64,000 nt of DNA from Mesorhizobium sp. B2-3-4 (lineage in GTDB: Bacteria; Pseudomonadota; Alphaproteobacteria; Rhizobiales; Rhizobiaceae): contig NZ_VFVY01000004.1 in the NCBI RefSeq assembly GCF_006442315.1, positions 124,001 through 188,000 on the forward strand. Reading direction: 5' to 3'. Position numbers and translations under genes: made by a program. Shown here piece by piece: positions 54,611 through 61,576 of this stretch; position 1 is the stretch's first letter; every line of letters starts with the position of its first letter. The notes under the pieces were generated by a model, which saw only the letters and a program-made list of their open reading frames with translations, made no database searches and was not told where the DNA came from.

Positions 54611-54889
54611 ATGAGCAGTGAGATGACAATCGAAGAAGTCGTAGCGAAGTATGGTGTCAATCCTGATGTGACCGGCAACCGTCCGCGCGGCTGGTGGATC
54701 ATCGACAAGATCGAAGACGAGGAGGAATCCGGCAATGCACAGGTCGGCGATTTGTGTGTAAAGACGCGCGATGGAGGATCAAACCCGGTCGATCCTGAGG
54801 CGTTCCGCAAGGGCAATTGTGTTGGATCTTCAACGGACGGCTTTGATTGCACCTATCGGTATTATTATTACCGAGCGCTGACGCCATGA
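54611..54889 (+). CDS. small phage protein of unknown function
   Basis: A 92-residue acidic protein with a conserved-looking GWWIIDKIEDEEESGNAQVGDLCVKTRDGG and a tyrosine-rich end (YRYYYYRALTP). No family is recognised. Its stop overlaps the ATG of the next small gene (ATGA). Confidence 0.5.
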   Translation: MSSEMTIEEVVAKYGVNPDVTGNRPRGWWIIDKIEDEEESGNAQVGDLCVKTRDGGSNPVDPEAFRKGNCVGSSTDGFDCTYRYYYYRALTP

Positions 54890-54984
54890 GGTTTTCCAAC
54901 CTCCCCCACCTTGCCGCGATCGGGGCTATCATCCTGGTAGCCGCATATGGGCTGAGGGCAATGGGGGGGATGGTGGAGTTTTGA
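54886..54984 (+). CDS. 32-residue phage membrane peptide
   Basis: A short gene with one hydrophobic segment (LAAIGAIILVAAYGL) after a short N-terminus and before a MGGMVEF tail. The ATG overlaps the preceding stop as ATGA, which supports translation. It may be a membrane peptide of the phage. Confidence 0.45.
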   Translation: MRFSNLPHLAAIGAIILVAAYGLRAMGGMVEF

Positions 54985-54996
54985 TGGGAGATGATG

Positions 54997-55212
54997 ATGG
55001 GGGACTGGAAACCGATCAGAACAGCGCCAACTGATGGCACGGTTATGCGCCTGAGGGGTACTTGGCCGCGATGGAAGGAGATCGTTGAGGTTGATGGCTT
55101 CTATGAGGAAGGCGGCTATACGGAAGGCTGGGTTGCAAGCACTGGGAGCGAATTCTGGGCGACTGAGTGGAAGCCTAACGCTTCTGCGCAAAAGTCTCGA
55201 CCCGGCTCTTAA
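54997..55212 (+). CDS. small phage protein (DUF551-like)
   Basis: A 71-residue protein beginning with DWKPIRTAPTDGTVM, the typical start of small phage proteins of the DUF551 type, then strand-rich WPRWKEIVEVDGFY. GGGAG lies 6 bases before the third of three adjacent ATGs, at 54997. Its 3' end overlaps the convergent minus-strand gene. Confidence 0.55.
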   Translation: MGDWKPIRTAPTDGTVMRLRGTWPRWKEIVEVDGFYEEGGYTEGWVASTGSEFWATEWKPNASAQKSRPGS

Positions 55213-55339
55213 CGCCGTCCTGCTCCATTGCTTCCTTCATCGCCTCGGCTTCGGCCTTATCCGATGTGGCCAGCACGGTTTTCCATACCTTCTCGATACT
55301 ATCGTAGGCGGAAACGGTGTAGGTGGTGCCGTGGGTCAT
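55175..55339 (-). CDS. 54-residue small phage protein
   Basis: A short gene: TYTVSAYDSIEKVWKTVLATSDKAEAEAMKEAMEQDGVKSRVETF forms a helix-rich protein with a repeated KAEAEAMKEAMEQ segment. Its ATG overlaps the stop of the upstream zinc-ribbon gene (ATGA), so both are translated together. The 3' end overlaps the plus-strand gene by 38 bases. Confidence 0.5.
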   Translation of the reverse strand: MTHGTTYTVSAYDSIEKVWKTVLATSDKAEAEAMKEAMEQDGVKSRVETFAQKR

Positions 55340-55620
55340 TCGCCCTTCGCCTTGGAATACAAGCTTTTCGGCGGGATCGCCCTCCCCATTCCTGATACCT
55401 TGTCCGCGTCAGGCGCGTAGATGAGCCCGACTTTTTTCGAACCGCACTTCTCGCATTTCAGCTTCGGCTTGATGTCATCCGCCATGGCCGGGGTGTCTGG
55501 GCCAAACCGCCGCTTGAGCTTTTCGAGTGACAGAACCTTGCTGTGGTTGCAGGCATGGCAGTAGGCAGTCAACTGCATGTTGCCGTCGATCAGCGTTTGG
55601 AATGTCCAGCCATTTCCCAT
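55336..55620 (-). CDS. phage-borne zinc-ribbon protein
   Basis: A 94-residue protein with two Cys pairs, CHAC near residue 21 and CEKC near 56, in the layout of a four-cysteine zinc ribbon. It has a charged N-terminal part and KSLYSKAKGE at the end. The function is unknown, but zinc ribbons of this type often bind nucleic acids. It is followed by a coupled small gene. Confidence 0.55.
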   Translation of the reverse strand: MGNGWTFQTLIDGNMQLTAYCHACNHSKVLSLEKLKRRFGPDTPAMADDIKPKLKCEKCGSKKVGLIYAPDADKVSGMGRAIPPKSLYSKAKGE

Positions 55621-55655
55621 TGAGCCGATATAGCGCGGCCCTTAAACGACGAAAA

Positions 55656-55682
55656 GCCCCGCCAGCGCGAGGCCAGCGGGGC
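55656..55682 (-). terminator. hairpin with T run on the minus strand
   Basis: GCCCCGC and GCGGGGC (55656-55662 and 55676-55682) form a stem. TTTTC follows it on the minus strand, 29 bases after the stop of the short frame at 55711. It probably ends a minus-strand transcript. Confidence 0.45.
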
Positions 55683-55710
55683 GAATATCTGCGGCAGGAT
55701 GGGGAGAGCT

Positions 55711-55833
55711 TTAGCGCACCAATTCCGGCGGCTGGCCAAGATCGGCCTTCTTGGCAGGCGTGAGCGCATCTATCTTCTGGGATAGCACCTCATGTGCTAT
55801 AAGTTGCGGGCTGATTTGGGATTGCCGTCCCAC
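55711..55833 (-). CDS. possible 40-residue phage peptide
   Basis: A short frame from a GTG with AGGG at 5 bases: GRQSQISPQLIAHEVLSQKIDALTPAKKADLGQPPELVR. It is helix-prone and its frame is followed by a terminator-like hairpin, which favours real expression. No family is recognised, and a spurious frame cannot be excluded. Confidence 0.35.
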   Translation of the reverse strand: MGRQSQISPQLIAHEVLSQKIDALTPAKKADLGQPPELVR

Positions 55834-55871
55834 CTCAGCCCTAACCACGACCGATCATGAAGGGATCGAAT

Positions 55872-56453
55872 ATGGCTGTAAAATCCCTATGCTCTGTTGC
55901 CTATTGCGGCAAGGTGTCCACTAAGCGCGGATGCTGCGAGATGCACTACCGCCGATTGCTCCGGCATGGCGACCCTACCGCCGGTCGATCACCGAATGGT
56001 GAGCAGATGAGATACCTTGAAAAAGTGGTTCTTACCTATGAAGGCGACGAGTGCCTGCCTTGGCCGTTCAGTCGCGACCAGAATGGTGTTGGTCTGGTCA
56101 ATTCGGGAGCAGGTTCACGGCGCGTGCCGAGGATCGTATGCGAGGCTCACTATGGGCCACCGCCGTCTCCGGGCCACGAGGCCGCACACAGTTGCGGGAA
56201 TGGCCATCTGGCTTGCGTGAACAAGCGGCACCTCTCGTGGAAAACCCACGCTGGGAACATGGCGGACATGATCGCCCACGGCACCTCGCCCAAGGGTGAG
56301 CGCCATGGTATGGCCAAGCTTTCAGAAGCCGACGTTATGGTAATCCGATCTTTGAAAGGGCGCCGACTTCAGAGAGAGATAGCCGCGCAGTTTGGCGTCC
56401 GGCCTTCGATGATTAGTATGATCCACTCCGGGAAATCATGGGGTTGGCTTTAG
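55872..56453 (+). CDS. HNH endonuclease-type phage protein with HTH tail
   Basis: A 193-residue protein. The N-terminus has a Cys cluster (YCGKVSTKRGCCEMHYRRLLRHGDP), the middle an HNH-like region (HEAAHSCGNGHLACVNKRHLSWKTHAGNMADMIAHGT) with the usual His/Asn/His spacing, and the C-terminus a helix-turn-helix (REIAAQFGVRPSMISMIHSGKSW). Such free-standing HNH proteins are common in phages as homing or packaging-associated nucleases. AAGGG precedes the ATG at 55872. Confidence 0.75.
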   Translation: MAVKSLCSVAYCGKVSTKRGCCEMHYRRLLRHGDPTAGRSPNGEQMRYLEKVVLTYEGDECLPWPFSRDQNGVGLVNSGAGSRRVPRIVCEAHYGPPPSPGHEAAHSCGNGHLACVNKRHLSWKTHAGNMADMIAHGTSPKGERHGMAKLSEADVMVIRSLKGRRLQREIAAQFGVRPSMISMIHSGKSWGWL

Positions 56454-56815
56454 GGCCGCTTGTCCAACTCACGTTGTTGGGCTTCAAGCTTGGCCGACAT
56501 GCCGGCTATTTGAGCTTGCATGTCAGTCTGTTTGCCGAGGATCGACTGGAGCAACTGCGTCGTCTGGTCCTGAAACTTCTGCCGATCTTCGCGGCCATTT
56601 TTGCCGATGCTTTCCAAAACGGTCACACGCTCCTTGAGCGTATTGACATCCGCTCCGGTGGACGTGGCCCATGAGATGGCCGTTGTGAGAATTGGGACCA
56701 ACAGGATGCCGATAGCAGCCATGGAGGCCCGGCCTATGAGTTTTAGCCAAGCATTATCAGCGACTGCTTCAACCCTCCTGTCGGACGGTATGTTCATCTC
56801 ATCACCTTCAGCCAT
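56450..56815 (-). CDS. phage membrane protein with coiled coil, lysis region
   Basis: A protein of about 121 residues with one membrane helix (ASMAAIGILLVPILTTAISWA) followed by a charged coiled-coil region (NTLKERVTVLESIGKNGREDRQKFQDQTTQLLQSILG and a last KLEAQQRELDKRP). The topology resembles XhlA/holin-accessory proteins. It lies at the end of the minus-strand lysis block. The start could be 56815 or 56797; both have weak ribosome-binding sites. Confidence 0.55.
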   Translation of the reverse strand: MAEGDEMNIPSDRRVEAVADNAWLKLIGRASMAAIGILLVPILTTAISWATSTGADVNTLKERVTVLESIGKNGREDRQKFQDQTTQLLQSILGKQTDMQAQIAGMSAKLEAQQRELDKRP

Positions 56816-56843
56816 TTGCCCCGCCTGCCCTTTCAACGCGCTG

Positions 56844-57029
56844 CTACGGCTTCCAGCCGCAAAGTGTTTGGCCTTTTTCATTGTGGGCCAGGATCGCCGA
56901 GACTGAAGCGTCCGAGAGCGTGGCAACTTCCGCCTTTGTCGGACGAATAGGATGCTCGACTGCACAGAAGGAGCCGCCCGCCGTGGTGCAGCCGGCTAGC
57001 ATCAGCGTGACGATCAGGACTTTGACCAT
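56844..57029 (-). CDS. small lipoprotein, candidate outer-membrane spanin
   Basis: A 61-residue protein with a lipoprotein signal peptide: a hydrophobic segment ending LMLAGC with the lipobox Cys 14. The mature part is short (TTAGGSFCAVEHPIRPTKAEVATLSD) with a second Cys pair. The gene overlaps the end of the upstream gene by 16 bases in another frame, as in Rz/Rz1 spanin pairs. As an o-spanin it would sit in the outer membrane. The function is inferred from topology and position. Confidence 0.55.
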   Translation of the reverse strand: MVKVLIVTLMLAGCTTAGGSFCAVEHPIRPTKAEVATLSDASVSAILAHNEKGQTLCGWKP

Positions 57030-57253
57030 TTGCCCAGCCTTTCGCGGTTGTCGTTCGGCGCACGGCCGGCCACGGCGTCATCAATTGCCTGAGCTTCGGT
57101 GCCCGCTGCGGCCTCCTTTGCCGCCTGCTTATTGCGCTCTGCCTTGGCGCCGGCCAACCGCTGCTGGAAGCCGAAGCCGAGCGCGGCGATGATGGCTGCG
57201 CCTATGGCGATCACGGTTGGGTTGCTGAGGAAGAAGGCGAGGATGGCGGCCAT
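57014..57253 (-). CDS. candidate inner-membrane spanin (Rz-like)
   Basis: A 79-residue protein with an N-terminal membrane helix (LAFFLSNPTVIAIGAAIIAALGF) and a charged, Ala-rich periplasmic part (KAERNKQAAKEAAAGTEAQAIDDAVAGRAPNDNRERLGKW). This matches the shape of an i-spanin. AGGAG precedes the ATG at 57253. It overlaps the lipoprotein gene by 16 bases, and this pairing is the main support. Confidence 0.55.
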   Translation of the reverse strand: MAAILAFFLSNPTVIAIGAAIIAALGFGFQQRLAGAKAERNKQAAKEAAAGTEAQAIDDAVAGRAPNDNRERLGKWSKS

Positions 57254-57254
57254 C

Positions 57255-57479
57255 TCACTTCTCCTCTGCTGGCGGTGGCGGCGCGACCATGCCCGCCGGG
57301 CCATCTCGGAATGCATTGATGAGCAGCTTGGCCAGCGCCAGCGTGCCGCTGATCTGGAGCGCCCGGTGATCGGTAATGCCGAACATCGTCCAGTCGAAGC
57401 CGGCGAGCGCGCCCGACGTGACGACGAAGATCAGCGTGTTGAGCAGGTTGTGCAGGGCGTTGGTGTTGAACCATTTCAT
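57255..57479 (-). CDS. holin-like phage membrane protein
   Basis: A 74-residue protein with two hydrophobic segments (LLNTLIFVVTSGALAGF and LQISGTLALAKLLINAF) and a Pro/Glu tail. The size, topology and place directly after the endolysin gene (ATGA overlap) suit a holin, which opens the inner membrane. The start is the ATG at 57479; a longer frame overlaps the endolysin. Confidence 0.6.
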   Translation of the reverse strand: MKWFNTNALHNLLNTLIFVVTSGALAGFDWTMFGITDHRALQISGTLALAKLLINAFRDGPAGMVAPPPPAEEK

Positions 57480-58294
57480 CAGAAGATGCTCCAAAACAGG
57501 TCGGTGATGTGGTGCCACCAGCCAGACAAGGCCATGCCGCCGAGGGCGATGGCTGCGGCAATGGTGGTGACGAGGCCCTTCTTGCCCGGTGCTGGGGTGA
57601 TGACGTCCAGGGGCTTTTTCGGCTCGGGAGCCTTGGGAGTGCTGGGCTGCTGAGTGATGACGGGCGGTGCCGAGGCGGGCTCAGGGGAGGAGGCAGGAGG
57701 CGCGGCGGGCGCCACAGGAGCCGGGGAAGGCTGAACGGGCGCAGGCGGGACTGGCTGGGGTACCGAAACGCCATATCCATCATCTAGGAGCAGCGCATCG
57801 TATTCTTTGGCATATCCAGCGATCAAAGCCGCCTTGTCCGTGCCGTTGATGACCCGGCGAGCGCCCTTGAAGTCGGATTTGTCGAGCGTCATGTACCGGG
57901 ACAGTTTGTGACGTCCGATCTTGTCGCCGGCAAACCATCCCTCTTGCATGCCAATGACCAGGACCGGTGCTGCATACTGCGGGTCCAAAAGAGCGTTCGG
58001 GTGCCCGACGAAGTACGGCTTGGGCGGCAGACTAGTCAGCAGCGGCATGCCGAGCTCGTCGCTGGCCTTCTTATAGTTCGCTTCCCATGTGATCTGGACG
58101 TAGCCGCGCCCGATGAACGGCCAGTAGGGCTTGCTCTGGAGATATTTGGGGCTCCCAATCTCGGTGATCGGCTTCATGGTGTGGGCCGTCTCATGATAGG
58201 TTGTGGCCAGCACATAGGCGCATTGGTTGCGCAGAAGGCCCCGAGCCTTGCACGTATCGATGATAAGCCGGGTGTCACCCGTCTTCAGATCCAT
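57479..58294 (-). CDS. GH19-type endolysin with C-terminal membrane anchor
   Basis: A 271-residue protein. The N-terminal domain of about 160 residues has the GH19 chitinase/lysozyme pattern: ATTYHETAHTM with Glu 35 as probable catalytic acid, then PYWPFIGRGYVQITWEANYKKAS. A Pro/Ala-rich linker (residues of about 175-230) follows, then a C-terminal membrane segment (LVTTIAAAIALGGMALSGWW). The family cleaves peptidoglycan. The C-terminal anchor is unusual and may delay or localise the enzyme. It overlaps the holin-like gene by ATGA. Confidence 0.8.
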   Translation of the reverse strand: MDLKTGDTRLIIDTCKARGLLRNQCAYVLATTYHETAHTMKPITEIGSPKYLQSKPYWPFIGRGYVQITWEANYKKASDELGMPLLTSLPPKPYFVGHPNALLDPQYAAPVLVIGMQEGWFAGDKIGRHKLSRYMTLDKSDFKGARRVINGTDKAALIAGYAKEYDALLLDDGYGVSVPQPVPPAPVQPSPAPVAPAAPPASSPEPASAPPVITQQPSTPKAPEPKKPLDVITPAPGKKGLVTTIAAAIALGGMALSGWWHHITDLFWSIF

Positions 58295-58390
58295 GGGATG
58301 TTCCTTTCGGGTGATGATTGGCTATGGTCGGCGCCCCGGCGACTTCAGCCTGATTGACGGCTCGGACGGTCGTGGGATACGGATGACGAC

Positions 58391-59500
58391 ATGAAAACGC
58401 TCGGCGATGCGTCAGTTAACAACGCGCGAACCAACAATGTCACAGCGATCAGACTGCTCGCAGCCGTCTTGGTGATATTCTCTCACGCTTGGCCGCAGAC
58501 GGCAGCGGGAGCCAACCCGATTAATGGGCTTCTCCCTGGCGGTCTTGACCTTGGCGCAACTTGCGTAGCTGTCTTTTTTTCATTGAGCGGCTATCTTCTC
58601 GCATTAAGCGCCGAGAGACTGACGCCAGCCGTATTTGTGTTTCGCCGCATCCTGAGAATATACCCGGCATTGTGGGCGGGCACCGCCGTATTTGTCATTT
58701 GCGGAGCATTCTCAACCGGTCGTTATTTTGAGTATCTGGCCGATCCGCAGACGCAAAATTTCATCCGGGTCGGATCAACAATGGCTGTTGCTAACTCGGC
58801 TGAATTCGCTGCCTCATCTTGGCTACCAGGAGTTTTCACCGATACGCATATCGGATTCGTCAACGGTAGCCTCTGGACCCTGCCGGCGGAGATCCAAGCC
58901 TATTTGGCAATGGCGCTTTGCATGACGCTTGCTCGGGTGCTGAGTGTTCGGAGCCTACCGGTCTTCTGGATCGCGGCACTGACGATCTGTGTCTTCTATT
59001 TTTCGGCGATCCCGTTCGCAGGTTCCGAACCGCGCTATCGTATTCTCCTGATTTCCTTCTTTGCCGGTGCCGTGTTCTTTTCGTTGAAATCGGTCGTGCC
59101 GATGACCGGCTGGCTTGTCGGAACAATGCTGATCGGCGTTGCTGCGGTAAATCTCTTGCTCCCGTCTTATACGTTGACAGCCGTGACGATATTTATCCCC
59201 TATGCCAGTCTATATCTTGCATTTGGGATCGCACCGATTTTCAGCGGACTGGATAGGATCGGCGATTTTTCCTATGGGGTTTACATCTATGGCTGGCCTG
59301 CCGCCAACATCGTTGTGGCGCTAGACCCGACCGACAACCCATGGCTCGCGGCAGGCGGAGGCTTGACTATTGCTTTGGGCATGGCGACGGCATCGTGGTT
59401 CTTGATTGAGCGGCCAGCGATGACGCTGAAAAACACTGAAATCATTATGGCAAAGGCGCGAAAATTATTTCCGGGTCCCCTCCGATCGCCGCAAGCATAG
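58391..59500 (+). CDS. acyltransferase 3 (OafA-type), probable lysogenic-conversion gene
   Basis: A 369-residue membrane protein with about ten helices. The start TAIRLLAAVLVIFSHAWP carries the conserved His of the acyltransferase-3 family, and the FFSLSGYLLALSAERL and FRRILRIYPALWAG segments follow. Such enzymes add acetyl or similar groups to O-antigen or other surface sugars. It is the only plus-strand gene between minus-strand lysis and tail genes, AT-richer than its surroundings, as expected of a phage moron. Its 3' end overlaps the minus-strand gene by 56 bases. Confidence 0.85.
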   Translation: MKTLGDASVNNARTNNVTAIRLLAAVLVIFSHAWPQTAAGANPINGLLPGGLDLGATCVAVFFSLSGYLLALSAERLTPAVFVFRRILRIYPALWAGTAVFVICGAFSTGRYFEYLADPQTQNFIRVGSTMAVANSAEFAASSWLPGVFTDTHIGFVNGSLWTLPAEIQAYLAMALCMTLARVLSVRSLPVFWIAALTICVFYFSAIPFAGSEPRYRILLISFFAGAVFFSLKSVVPMTGWLVGTMLIGVAAVNLLLPSYTLTAVTIFIPYASLYLAFGIAPIFSGLDRIGDFSYGVYIYGWPAANIVVALDPTDNPWLAAGGGLTIALGMATASWFLIERPAMTLKNTEIIMAKARKLFPGPLRSPQA

Positions 59501-59819
59501 CAAGCGCCGTCGGATCATCCGCATAGATATCTGTTCTGCTGTTCCATCTCTCCTGGGTGTAGAGGTCAGCGGCGTCGATAGCTGCTTTTGCCAAATCCAG
59601 AAGACCAGCCTGATAGAGGCGGTCCACAATCACTCGTTTGGGCACAAGGCGCGGCGGAGACGGCTGTGCTGTATATGGAGCTATCGTGGCACCACCTTCC
59701 ATCGCCGCCATGAGCGCGAGATAGTCTGCGTTCGCTGCATCGACAGGCACAAACACCCCGTCAGACGCCCTGATGATGGACGTGCCGTTGTCGACATACG
59801 TACCGATGATGGTATTCAT
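59445..59819 (-). CDS. phage protein of unknown function, tail region
   Basis: A 124-residue protein beginning NTIIGTYVDNGTSIIRASDGVFVPVDAANADYLALMAAM. The stretch resembles small tail-fibre-associated proteins in which a PVDAANADY segment precedes a helical end (LYQAGLLDLAKAAIDAADL). The ATG overlaps the stop of the tail protein upstream (ATGA), which indicates coupled expression. A role as tail chaperone or fibre-assembly protein is possible but not shown. Confidence 0.55.
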   Translation of the reverse strand: MNTIIGTYVDNGTSIIRASDGVFVPVDAANADYLALMAAMEGGATIAPYTAQPSPPRLVPKRVIVDRLYQAGLLDLAKAAIDAADLYTQERWNSRTDIYADDPTALAMLAAIGGDPEIIFAPLP

Positions 59820-61567
59820 CATAGCTCCGATGAAAGAATGAAGGTTGTCGAGGTCGTGGAGTTGGCACGTATGAACCCAGCCAACCCGGCCGTTGCGCCC
59901 GATATCGTCAGGTCTGCGACAAACGACATCGTGGTCACGCCATAAAGAACCAACGCGGAGCCGGTGTATGCGGTCGTGCTTACCTCGAACTGAATGTTGG
60001 CTGCTGATGGCGTAACTATCGACGGGGCGGCGCGCATCTCTTCGAAAATGAACATCGCCCGAGCATTTGTTGTGCCCGTCGAGAATGCCGGAGCAAGCCG
60101 TTCCACGGTGTTTTGCCCACCGACGAGGCGGCAGTACCATTCGCATAGCTTTTTTTCCGCGCTGGCCGGGCGGAATTCGGTGGGATATGTGCGACCGGTG
60201 GCGTCATAGTCGAGCAGCTCCCACGCGACGTCGAGCGTGGAGTTTTGCGCCTGAGCCGTCTCGGTCCAGATCATCGCAATGAGGTTTGTGGCCGTATTCC
60301 CTACCTGTGCGGTAAGCAGGAAATCCGTCGCGGTGGCAGCGGTTGGGGTCAAAGCTCCGACCGCCAGTACGTTCAGAGTGGTGCTGTTGAAGAACTGACC
60401 GGCGGTGAAAGTACCGTTTGTCCAAGAATTCACAACATCGGACACCACCACGTCGTCGGTGCCCGTCCACTCCAAAATGGCGTACCGAACCGCGGCTGCT
60501 AGCGAATTGCGTAGCTTGCCGAGCAGCGTGATCGTCTTGCCGCGCAGATCAAGGCAGTTCATGCTCTCGATAATCTGCGAATTACCCATGCGCTGGGCCG
60601 TCGCCTGCGACTGCGTCATCCGCATCATGTAAGGCAAGCCATTCTGCACCTTCGAAAGCGTCGAGATGCCTATAGCCGCTGTCTGGGTCAGGACATTGTG
60701 CCTATCCCAGCCATAGGTGTCGTCGGTCGCCGTAGCGGCCCCTCGCTGGTTGAAAGCACCGTTTCCGTTGATCAAACGGTTCGATCTCCGGTCAGCCGTT
60801 GCCCACTCCGGCGAAGTCGCCGCCAGATTCATTCGCAGGCTTTGGAGCGCGGTACCCTTTGCAAGGCGCTGCCAGGTTGATGACCCACGATAGAGAATAT
60901 CGCCCTGCGTTGCCGAGCCGATCATGTCGAGAGCCTGCGACAGCGTCAGGTCTTCCGGAGATCCAGTGCCGGCCGTAGCTCTCCCCTTCAGGCGCGATGT
61001 CGCCATGTTGGCGAGCTTGACGACAGGTATCGCCGGATTGGTCGCATCGACAGTAATACCAGTGCCGTTGACCAAGCTGCTCACCGGCCCGCCGGCCGCC
61101 CCATCGGCAACCGGGAAGGGACCGATCCATGCCAGCGTCGGTCCGTCCCAGCGGTAGAAGGCGAAGGCGACGCCAAGCTCCGCCCGCAGGAACAGGTAGT
61201 TGTCGTCGTCAGCCGTAAGCGTGAGCGCGTCACGCTTGGCCAGCGAACCGGAATTGTTAGGATGGATGCCAGCTAGCGACAGCGTGATGAGGACGCGCGT
61301 CAGCTTGTCGTAGAGGTCGACGATATTGGCGGCGTCGGAATTCTCCCGATCGATTGCATAGGCTTTTCCGCTTCCCGTCGTACCAGGATAAACAAGCGCC
61401 AGCGTAAGCTGCGTGTCGCTGTCGACCGACAGGATGGGCACGGACAGGCCGGCGCAGAAGAACACGCCTCCTGTCACAAGTGACACAGCCCAAGCCGTGC
61501 CCGAGCCTGTCACCACGGCATTGCCGTTCGTCACGGAAACTGTGCCGGTGTTGTAGATCGATGTCAT
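59819..61567 (-). CDS. phage tail fibre/receptor-binding-like protein
   Basis: A 582-residue protein. The N-terminal part (NTGTVSVTNGNAVVTGSGTAWAVSLVTGG) is a beta-rich segment found at the start of phage fibre proteins; a Gly/Thr-rich middle and a C-terminal beta-rich domain (WDRHNVLTQTAAIGIS, TYPTEFRPASAEKKLCEWYCRLVGG) follow. It probably forms the distal fibre that touches the host surface. Position next to the acyltransferase fits a surface-recognition theme. The assignment is by composition and place. Confidence 0.65.
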   Translation of the reverse strand: MTSIYNTGTVSVTNGNAVVTGSGTAWAVSLVTGGVFFCAGLSVPILSVDSDTQLTLALVYPGTTGSGKAYAIDRENSDAANIVDLYDKLTRVLITLSLAGIHPNNSGSLAKRDALTLTADDDNYLFLRAELGVAFAFYRWDGPTLAWIGPFPVADGAAGGPVSSLVNGTGITVDATNPAIPVVKLANMATSRLKGRATAGTGSPEDLTLSQALDMIGSATQGDILYRGSSTWQRLAKGTALQSLRMNLAATSPEWATADRRSNRLINGNGAFNQRGAATATDDTYGWDRHNVLTQTAAIGISTLSKVQNGLPYMMRMTQSQATAQRMGNSQIIESMNCLDLRGKTITLLGKLRNSLAAAVRYAILEWTGTDDVVVSDVVNSWTNGTFTAGQFFNSTTLNVLAVGALTPTAATATDFLLTAQVGNTATNLIAMIWTETAQAQNSTLDVAWELLDYDATGRTYPTEFRPASAEKKLCEWYCRLVGGQNTVERLAPAFSTGTTNARAMFIFEEMRAAPSIVTPSAANIQFEVSTTAYTGSALVLYGVTTMSFVADLTISGATAGLAGFIRANSTTSTTFILSSEL

Positions 61568-61576
61568 GGGAGGTCC

